Assembly: GCA_964529285.1 (NCBI GenBank) | Contig: CAZGWK010000076.1 | Span: 1 to 9,425, forward strand | Direction: 5' to 3' | Source of the DNA: SURF-21 sp964529285 | GTDB lineage: Bacteria > Actinomycetota > Geothermincolia > Geothermincolales > RBG-13-55-18 | Length of the DNA: 9,425 nucleotides | Shown here: positions 1-5,972 of the stretch, piece by piece | Position numbering within the stretch: the stretch's first letter is position 1 | Layout of the letters: every line of letters starts with the position of its first letter | Translations under genes and position numbers: made by a program | The notes under the pieces: model-generated | What the model was told of the DNA's origin: nothing | The model's input: the letters and a program-made list of their open reading frames with translations, nothing else | Database searches by the model: none

Positions 1-70
1 TCAGGCCTTGAAACTTTGCACCTGCGGCGTAAAACGCAATGCAACGCCAGCCCCTACGCAACACCTGACC
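1..70. other. Short stretch downstream of the last gene, nothing assigned
   Basis: These bases follow the TAA stop (71-73) of the large secreted protein. On the minus strand I find only a 4-bp stem with a 3-nt loop (GCGT-TTT-ACGC) and no T-tract, so no convincing terminator. The window edge cuts off whatever follows. Confidence 0.4.
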
Positions 71-3000
71 TTAGTCTCCCCTTACCCCGATGGTGACGTG
101 TCCGACGTTGCGCTCCCCCCAGTACATGGCGCGCTCGCAGATAACCGGCCTGTCCGCCAGCACCGATACGGAGACATCGCTGTCCGGGACCACGTCGTTG
201 GCGCGCAGGGAGAAACGGGAGTCCGGGGCCACCGGGAAGGAGATGAACTCCGTCGTGCCGTCCGGCCTCATGAAGGTGAAGGAGACCACCGCCTCCTCCG
301 GGTTGGGGTTCTGCACCAGCACGTACTCCTCGAAGCCCCAGGCGGTGGTGCCCTCGGCCAGGTACCAGCGATCTGAAGGCAGGGGAGTCCCTATAGTGTC
401 GTGCCCGCCGGGGGAGGATGCCCCCTGCCAGTACATGGCACGCTCGCAGATGACCGGCACGTCGGCGGAGATAAAGGTGGAGAGGTCAGTGTCCTCGCAG
501 CCCGGCACTTCGTCGACGTGGATGGTGAAGCGCGACTGTCCCGGGACCAGGATGCCGTAGGGAACTACGCTTCCGTCGGGCAGCATGAACTCGACGGCCA
601 CCGCGGCCTGCTGCGAGCCCGGGTTCTGGATAAGCACGTACTCGTCGAATCCCCAGGCAGTGGTGCCCTCTGCCAGGTACCATTCCCGGCTGGTGGAAGG
701 AGTACCGATGGAGTTGTGGCCGAGCGCTTTATCGTAGCGGTACATGGCGCGCTCGCAGATCACCGGCGCGCTGGCCTCAACCTTGGTGGAGACGTCGCTG
801 TCCGCCACCACCTGGCCCACGTTGACCGTGTAGCGGGACTCCCCGTCCACGGGGAAATCGTAAGTCTGCGTCTCGCCGCCCGGCTTCATGAAGGTCATGT
901 TGACGTCGACCGCCTCCGGGTTGGGGTTCTGCACCAGCACGTAGGTCTCGAAACCCCACGCGGTTGTCCCCTCCGCCAGGTACCAGGTGGGGGAGGGCTG
1001 GGTGACCCCGATGGAATCGTGGCCGCCATCGCGCCCGGACTGTCCCTGCGGGGCCCAGTACATGGCCCGCTCGCAGATGATAGGCAGGCTTCCCTCCACC
1101 CGGGTGGAGACGTCGCTGGAATCGACGAAGGAGTTGACCAGGATGGTGAAGCGCGACTTCCCGGCCACGGTGAAGTCCGCGGTCTGGGTCTCGCCGCCCG
1201 GCTGCATGAAGGTGAAGGTGACGTTCGTGGGGGACTCGTTGGGGTTCTGCACCAGCACGTAGGTCTCGAAGCCCCAGGCGGTGGTGCCCTCGGCCAGGTA
1301 CCAGGTGTCGGAGACCGGCGGTATGGTGTTGTTCAGCTTGACGTCGCGCCTGTCCGAGGAGCTGTTGCCGTTCACGTCGAAGGCCTCCGCCTCAAGTCCG
1401 TAGGTCGCCCCGTCCGTATCCTCCCGCGTGTCCCAGTCCCAGCGGTAGGGGGCGGTATCGTCGGTGTATCTCAACTCCCCGTCCACGCGGAACTCCACCC
1501 TGCCTATGCCGTAGAAGTCCTCCGCGTCCACCTCGACTCCCACCGTGCCGGCCAGCACGGACCCGTCTGCCACGTTGGTGATGGTGCAGGTAGGGGGGAC
1601 GAAATCGTATCCCAGGAAGAGGAAGTGCTCGCCGCAGTGGGGGCGTGCATTGCCGGGGCCCGCGCCGTTGACGTCGCTTATCACCAGGTCCTCGAAGCCC
1701 CCGGGGTCGCCGTCCAGGTTGGCCGAAGAGAGGCAGAACCCGAAGGCGTCGTCGGTCTCCGCGCCGTAGAAGACCATGCCTGCTTGCGTGGCCAGGTCCA
1801 CCTGGGCGGGCCAGGGGTCCGTGCCGCGCACCAGCCAGGCGACGCCGCAGTTGGGCCTCCCCGCCTTGCCCGTGTTGGGGGCGGCTGTGGCCAGGTCCAT
1901 GATGCCGTCGGCGTCGAAGTCCAGCAAGTTGACGTCCCGTCCGGCGCCCGCCCCCGTCGCCGGCCCGTAGACCTGGACGTCCGGGGCCTGAGAGGCGAGG
2001 TCTATAGTTGCGGCCAGGCTCCCGCCGAAGAAAACGTATATATCCCCGCATCCTGGCCTGAGACTGCTCGGCCCTCCCGTCCAGATGTTCCCGAAGACGA
2101 GGTCGCCGGTTCCGTCGCCGTCGAGGTCCTCCAGCGGACGGGTTAACGAGGTGGGGAAGGCCGAATTTTTCGCGGGACCATAAATGGTGCAGCCAGCCCC
2201 GGTAGATAGGTCGATGCTGGGGGGGAAGGAGCCCCGGGCGCGGCCGTTGACTACGTAGGCCTCCCCGCAACCCCCGCGGCTGTTGCCCGGCCCGGAGGCC
2301 TGGAAGGACCCGACGACTACGTCGTCGTATATGTCGCCGTTGAGGTCGCCGGCGGAGACGGGGAACCCGCAGTAGTCGAAGGGGTCGATACCGTTGATGG
2401 GTAGGCTGGGAGGGATGGGATCGGCGTGGCTCCAGGTTAAGGAGGACCATTCTGTATTGCTCCGACCCCATACGATATATGCCCTGCCGGTAGCAGCTTC
2501 GCCCACCGTCCACACGTGCGATGCGTCCGTGGCATCTACGCTGTTGAGCTGCTGGCTGAAGTCTACGTGGTCCTGTAGCCAAGTGTTGCCGCCGTCCGTC
2601 GTCTTGAGTATCGTCCCCCCGTCGCCCACCGCCCAGGCATTGCTCGCATCGACGGCGGAGATACCGCGCAGCGTTGTCGTCACGCCGCTTGTCTGCGGGC
2701 CCCAGTTCGTGCCGCCGTCGGTGGTCTTGCGTATGACCCCATCATCTCCCACCGCCCAGGCGGTATTCGTATCGACAGCTGATATGCCGCGCAGCGTTGT
2801 CGTCACGCCGCTTGTCTGCGGGCCCCAGTTCGTGCCGCCGTNNNNNNNNNNNNNNNNNNNNNNNNNNNNNNNNNNNNNNNNNNNNNNNNNNNNNNNNNNN
2901 NNNNNNNNNNNNNNNNNNNNNNNNNNNNNNNNNNNNNNNNNTCGTGGCCCAGTATGAGATCAGAGATACTATCATCGTTCACATCGCCTGTGGCAGTAGA

Positions 3001-3180
3001 AATCTCGGGGTTGAAACCTATGATCTCGTCCGCGTTGCCCCCGTACATAAAGGAGTCCTCGTCACCCGCGGCGGTGTCTTTCTCCACCGGCGCCGCCAGG
3101 GCGGGAAGGACCGAGAAAAGCAGCAGCAGCAAGACGGCTAGCGCTATCACCAGGGCGGGACGGTCGAGCGGTCTTTTCAT
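71..3180 (-). CDS. Secreted FG-GAP / BNR / Ig-like / WYLAEG-repeat surface protein, interrupted by a scaffold gap
   Basis: A very large exported protein with no recognised enzyme domain; a surface adhesion or envelope-structural role is inferred. I chose ATG 3180 because AGGGGG lies 7 nt upstream; an in-frame ATG at 3204 lacks a spaced ribosome site. Residues 1-30 are a signal peptide (MKRP, then a Leu-rich core, ALA cleavage site). Residues 31-79 start an FG-GAP blade (GDVNDDSISDLILG). After 100 N the frame resumes with Ycf48-like BNR repeats of 41 residues (about 2500-2841), then FG-GAP blades with calcium-type loops such as DLDGDGTGDL (about 1600-2495). A Big_7-like Ig domain follows (about 1333-1600; VEFRVDGE, TAPYRWDWDT), then four WYLAEG repeats (74-1303). 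At least 1001 residues are visible. For one continuous frame the real gap must be 3k+2 nt long, so the 100 N is a placeholder. A GTG at 2806 is an internal Val codon, not a start. The two halves could instead be separate genes. Confidence 0.78.
74..1303 (-). repeat. Four WYLAEG-type protein repeats (C-terminus of the FG-GAP protein)
   Basis: Four tandem units occupy 986-1303, 683-985, 368-682 and 74-367, of 318, 303, 315 and 294 nt. Each begins WYLAEGTTAWGF, then carries (E/D)xYVL(V/I)QNP, F(T)FM(x)PGG or PDG, SRFT/SRYT, a D(S/T)D(V/L)S motif, (V/I)ICERAMY and ends GH(D/N/V)(S/T)IG. The pattern suggests about 100-residue beta-sandwich modules. Resemblance to Pfam DUF5719-like repeats is from memory and not verified. 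Every unit keeps one Cys in ICERAMY. Confidence 0.9.
2541..2841 (-). repeat. Tandem 41-residue BNR/Ycf48-like repeats running into the gap
   Basis: The period is 123 nt (41 residues): TTLRGISAVD, then AWAVGD, a gap-edge GG, then K-TTDGG-T/N-W. Two full units and a degenerate third (LNSVDATDASHVWTVGE) are visible, and the array enters the N block at 2842. This spacing and the AVG..G.I.KT.DGG.TW pattern are typical of photosystem II assembly factor Ycf48-like and BNR beta-propeller repeats. Copies 2664-2718 and 2787-2841 are identical over 55 nt. Confidence 0.85.
2842..2941. other. Assembly gap of exactly 100 N
   Basis: A run of 100 N is the conventional placeholder for a gap of unknown length. 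It falls inside the coding sequence of the FG-GAP protein. Its left edge coincides with the end of a 55-nt exact repeat, which is where a de Bruijn-graph assembler would be expected to stop. Confidence 0.98.
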
Positions 3181-3392
3181 CTTCATGCCCCCTATCTGTC
3201 GCATCCTCGCAGTCTCGATGGGCTCTTCCCACTAACCCCGCCCGTGCACACATTATACTTCACCGCGCTCCACGTCCTGGCCTTAACAATCTATATATAA
3301 TTATCAACATTATCAACATAGTTATTAACACGTTCCCGTGACAGGGGGACTGTCAATATTGTCTCCATTGTCTCCAGCTCGAGAGTACGCTC
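3181..3392. promoter_or_regulatory. Intergenic control region ahead of the FG-GAP surface-protein gene
   Basis: No gene is present. Reading towards the surface gene (minus strand), the region contains: a 9-bp direct repeat (attgtctcc twice, plus strand 3358-3375); an inverted repeat TGACAG-N5-CTGTCA (3339-3355); an AT-rich core (about 3282-3330) with three DnaA-box-like 9-mers; and a perfect TATAAT at 3252-3257, 71 nt before the ATG. The best -35 at 17-bp spacing from that box is poor (CCAGGA). An alternative, weaker pair is TTGATA (3311-3316), 17 bp, TAGATT (3288-3293). A promoter here is likely, but which box is used cannot be decided by eye. Confidence 0.55.
3301..3330 (+). repeat. Three DnaA-box-like 9-mers
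   Basis: TTATCAACA occurs twice head to tail at 3301-3309 and 3310-3318, and TTATTAACA lies at 3322-3330. Against the DnaA consensus TTATNCACA each differs at one position (C to A at position 6). They sit in the most AT-rich stretch of the window. No replication gene is adjacent, so an origin is not claimed. Confidence 0.4.
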
Positions 3393-4058
3393 TCACTCCG
3401 AGAGCGCGTTATTCACTGCCTGCGCGAACTCGTCCGAGGCATCGGGCCCCCAGCCGGTGATTATATTGCCGTCCACCACCACCGGCTCGTCCACTACCAC
3501 CGCTCCCGCGGCGGCCAGCGCGTCCCTGCGGCCCGGCGATACGGTGGCCTCGACTCCCTCCAGTATGCCTGCGTTTGCCAGGATGACGGGAGCGATACAG
3601 ATGGCCGCCACCGTCTTTCCGGCCGCGTCCATCTCCTGCACGATGCCGAGCACCGTGGGGTCTTCGAAGTATTCCGTCATGCCCATGCCGCCTACGAGGA
3701 CCACTGTTTCGTAATCGCCCGTGTCGGCGTCGGCGATGGCGATGTCGACTGGATACACGCCGCCCCTGTCGCCCACGGCGTCCTCGCCGCTGGCGTTGGC
3801 GATGACCAGATCGTGTCCACCGCCGAGTACCTGGAGCACCGCATTGCATTCCGTTTCGTTGACGTCGCTGTCGGCCACTACCACCAGGACTTTATCCATC
3901 CCGGGGGGTACTGGCTCCTGTGGTGCCGTCTTTTCGGCGGGCTCCTGCGGCGTGGTCGCGGTATCGCCCCCGCCCCCGCATCCCGCCATCAGTGACAGCG
4001 TAAAAACCAGCGCGACGAGCACGGCAAGGACGATGGATAACCTATGTTTGTTCATCAT
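3393..4058 (-). CDS. Lipoprotein of the DJ-1/PfpI (ThiJ) superfamily
   Basis: A 221-residue protein of the class I glutamine-amidotransferase-like fold, in which family members act as chaperones, deglycases or proteases; its substrate is unknown. The start is ATG 4058 with GGAGGT 6 nt upstream (ATG 4055 at 9 nt is possible). Residues 4-26 form a type II signal peptide ending in lipobox LMAGC with Cys27 as lipidation site, so the protein should sit on the outer face of the cytoplasmic membrane. A Gly/Thr/Pro/Glu-rich linker (28-54) leads to the domain: KVLVVVADSDV (56-66), ETVVLVGG (117-124) and the nucleophile-elbow motif AAICIAP with Cys154. The His that follows the Cys in PfpI proteases is Ile here, so PfpI-type proteolysis is unlikely. 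Glu68 or Glu70 may be the conserved acid near the Cys. It lies 44 bp after the kinase gene and is probably co-transcribed. Family assignment is firm; function is not. Confidence 0.9.
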   Translation of the reverse strand: MMNKHRLSIVLAVLVALVFTLSLMAGCGGGGDTATTPQEPAEKTAPQEPVPPGMDKVLVVVADSDVNETECNAVLQVLGGGHDLVIANASGEDAVGDRGGVYPVDIAIADADTGDYETVVLVGGMGMTEYFEDPTVLGIVQEMDAAGKTVAAICIAPVILANAGILEGVEATVSPGRRDALAAAGAVVVDEPVVVDGNIITGWGPDASDEFAQAVNNALSE

Positions 4059-4102
4059 TATGACACCTCCCGCTCCCGGCGACTTGCTTTGACAGGCGGT
4101 GC

Positions 4103-5770
4103 TTACTTCCTGCGCTTGCGTCTGCCCTTTTCCGCCCCCTCGCCCTCGCCGTAGGAGTAGTGGTAAGGGGCGTAGTAACCGTAGCGGTAGCCGTAGCCGT
4201 AGCGGCCGGTCATCTCCACGTTGTTGATGACCACCCCGAGCACGCGCGTTTCCACCTTGCCCAGCAGCTCCATGGTGTGCTTTGCGCCGTCCCTGGTGGC
4301 CATATTGTGACTGGCCACCACGAGCACCCCGTCCATCATGGGGGCCATGGCGATGGCGTCCGACACCGCGAGCACGGGGGGCGCGTCCACGATGACGTAA
4401 TCGTATTCCTCGCGCAGCCGCAGCAGCAGGTCGTGCATGGCCTGGGAGGAGACGATCTCCGCGGGGTTCGGCGGCTTGGGGCCCGACATGAGCACGTAGA
4501 GGTTTTCGTTGCCAACCCTTTTTATCGTTTCCTCCGCGGAAGCCGTACCCATGATCAGGTCGGTGATGCCTTTCTGGGACTTCTCCTGCATGAGTTTATC
4601 CAGGACGGGCCGGCGCAGGTCGGCCTCGACCACCAGCACCTTCCTGCCCATCTCCGACAGCGCGGCCCCCAGGTTGATAGCCACCGACGTCTTTCCTTCC
4701 TCGGGGCTGGAGGACGTGGCCATGATCAGCCGCGTGCTGCCGTCAAGGTTCAGGAACTGCACGTTGGTACGCAGGTTGCGGAAGCCTTCCGCAGCGGGAC
4801 TGTCCGGCAGCGTGAAATAGATGACCTCGCGTTCCTCCTCGCCCACGGGGGTGGTGCGGGCTATCTCCCCGATTATAGGCGCCCCGTAGTTGCGCTCGAA
4901 GTCCTCGCGCGCCTTCAGGGTATCGTCGAGGTAATCGACCAGGAAGGCCATGCCCACGCCCAGGATGAGCCCCAGGAAGAGTGCCAGGATGACGTTACGC
5001 GTGGTGCGCGGGCTTACCCTCACTCCTGCCTCCGCCACCTCGATGATCTCCAGGCCGCGCTGTTCCAGGGCTTCAGCGATGCGCAGGCTCATGTATTTCT
5101 CGTACAGGGTCGCCCACAGGCTCACCGCCTGGCTGGCCTGGGCCTGCAGCTCGGGTGGGATGTTCTCGCTGGTGTACTGCTTTATCTCCCCGGCGATGTC
5201 GGCTATCTGGGTCTCCAGCTCGGTGATGCGGTTCCAGACCTCCTTGCGTGCATCGCTTATCTGCTTGATGCTGGAGAGCTGGCGGTCGAGGATGTACTCG
5301 TCGGCATAGGCCTGGGCGATGTCCCGCGCCAGCAGCGGATCGCCGTTGGTGACCGCGATCTCGAAGACGTTGGTGTTCTGGGAACGCTCCACGTTCACGC
5401 TGCCCCTGAGCTCTTCGGCTGAGGGGATGGAAGCAGGGATGTAAACGTCCTCGCCCTCTTCCTCCGCGTAGGCCAGCTCCTCGTAGTTGTATTCCAGCCG
5501 GTCGTAGACGGCGCGGGCCAGGGTCTTGGTGCCGATGATCTCCGCCTGCGTCTGTATGTAAGTCTGGGTGTCTCCGGTGACCACGGAGAAGATACTCTCA
5601 TACACGGATTCCCCGGCGCGGTTTGTTTCCGCCAGGATCATCACCCGCGATTCGTATACCGGGTCCTGCAGCAGGGAGAAGACGAGCGCCGCCACCACCA
5701 CCAGGGCGACGACCCCGATGATGACCCACTTGCGGGCGATGACGACGTTTATGTAATCCCTTAGCTCCAT
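4103..5770 (-). CDS. Polysaccharide co-polymerase / BY-type tyrosine kinase fusion (Wzz-Wzc/CpsCD-like)
   Basis: A 555-residue inner-membrane protein expected to set chain length or export of a surface polysaccharide through ATP-dependent tyrosine autophosphorylation. The N-terminal Wzz part has TM1 (about 14-34), an external segment with a probable coiled coil (about 165-205), a GNVR-like stretch (about 215-255) and TM2 (about 258-279). The cytoplasmic kinase follows: the oligomerisation motif E328-R331-R334 (EGFRNLRTN), Walker A TSSSPEEGKT (352-361, Lys360), Walker A' VLVVEADLRRP (378-388, Glu in place of the first Asp, Asp384 kept) and Walker B YVIVDAPP (458-465, Asp462). The tail 524-540 holds nine Tyr in 17 residues, the usual phosphorylation cluster, then a basic end KGRRKRRK. 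ATG 5770 has TAGGA 5 nt upstream. Fused single-chain architecture is as in Wzc rather than split CpsC/CpsD. No glycosyltransferase, flippase or polymerase is in the window, so the substrate pathway is unknown. Confidence 0.93.
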   Translation of the reverse strand: MELRDYINVVIARKWVIIGVVALVVVAALVFSLLQDPVYESRVMILAETNRAGESVYESIFSVVTGDTQTYIQTQAEIIGTKTLARAVYDRLEYNYEELAYAEEEGEDVYIPASIPSAEELRGSVNVERSQNTNVFEIAVTNGDPLLARDIAQAYADEYILDRQLSSIKQISDARKEVWNRITELETQIADIAGEIKQYTSENIPPELQAQASQAVSLWATLYEKYMSLRIAEALEQRGLEIIEVAEAGVRVSPRTTRNVILALFLGLILGVGMAFLVDYLDDTLKAREDFERNYGAPIIGEIARTTPVGEEEREVIYFTLPDSPAAEGFRNLRTNVQFLNLDGSTRLIMATSSSPEEGKTSVAINLGAALSEMGRKVLVVEADLRRPVLDKLMQEKSQKGITDLIMGTASAEETIKRVGNENLYVLMSGPKPPNPAEIVSSQAMHDLLLRLREEYDYVIVDAPPVLAVSDAIAMAPMMDGVLVVASHNMATRDGAKHTMELLGKVETRVLGVVINNVEMTGRYGYGYRYGYYAPYHYSYGEGEGAEKGRRKRRK

Positions 5771-5785
5771 AGCAATCCTATTATA

Positions 5786-5873
5786 ATGGGGTCAGCCCCG
5801 GACATGGGACATTTTTTTACACCGCCGTTCCCAACCATCGAGGGTTTTGTCCCATTTCCGGGGCTGACCCCAT
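5786..5873. mobile_element. REP/MITE-like inverted-repeat element (non-autonomous)
   Basis: Two 26-nt arms, 5786-5811 and 5848-5873, are inverted copies of each other with a single mismatch, separated by 36 bp. Each arm holds its own small hairpin, GGGG-TCAG-CCCC. The element codes for nothing and shows no flanking target-site duplication that I can see. Dispersed palindromes of this GGGGTCAGNCCC type are, from memory, often associated with REP/IS200-like transposases. It may instead be a strong intergenic hairpin. It ends 15 bp before the ATG of the kinase gene. Confidence 0.65.
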
Positions 5874-5889
5874 CTTCGGGACAAACCAA

Positions 5890-5919
5890 AGGGGGCGCCC
5901 CACCCGGGGCAAACCCCCT
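5890..5919 (-). terminator. Probable rho-independent terminator after the 823-residue surface protein gene
   Basis: Read on the minus strand, AGGGGG and GCCCC pair with GGGGC and CCCCCT in a two-part GC-only stem with a short internal bulge and a 4-nt loop, then TTGGTTTGT. The T-tract is imperfect, but the stem is very strong and lies 53 nt after the stop codon at 5973-5975. Confidence 0.65.
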
Positions 5920-5972
5920 CGTGGTCTCAGCTTCTTTCCCGATCGTCTCCGGCAATATCTCTACACCGGATC

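Noticed and set aside
401..2146. 581-codon open frame on the plus strand
   Set aside because: It is antisense to the FG-GAP/WYLAEG gene. Its apparent repeats (for example EAPGGGALGQVP) are mirror images of the WYLAEG units, and the protein has no domain of its own. Long antisense frames are expected in GC-rich genes.
2804..2806. GTG as the start of the large surface protein's 911-residue part
   Set aside because: It is the Val codon of the repeated phrase QTSGVTTTLRG; the frame stays open and repeat-like back to the gap edge, so this is an internal codon.
3282..3330. Replication origin
   Set aside because: Three DnaA-like 9-mers and AT-richness are suggestive, but dnaA, dnaN, gyrase or partition genes are absent and skew cannot be judged in this window.
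3381..3406. Hairpin over the stop codon of the DJ-1 gene as a terminator
   Set aside because: CGCTCTC/GAGAGCG (3388-3406) forms a 7-bp stem, and a competing GAGAG/CTCTC stem exists, but no T-tract follows on the minus strand and the stem includes coding sequence.
4160..5422. 420-codon open frame on the plus strand
   Set aside because: It is antisense to the complete BY-kinase gene. It is His/Gly/Val-rich with no recognisable motif and no ribosome site that I could see.
5780..5785. TATAAT as the promoter of the kinase gene
   Set aside because: The transcript would start about 3 nt before the ATG and exclude the AGGA ribosome site, and no -35 lies at 17 bp (CCCATG). A leaderless transcript is possible, so this is noted rather than listed.
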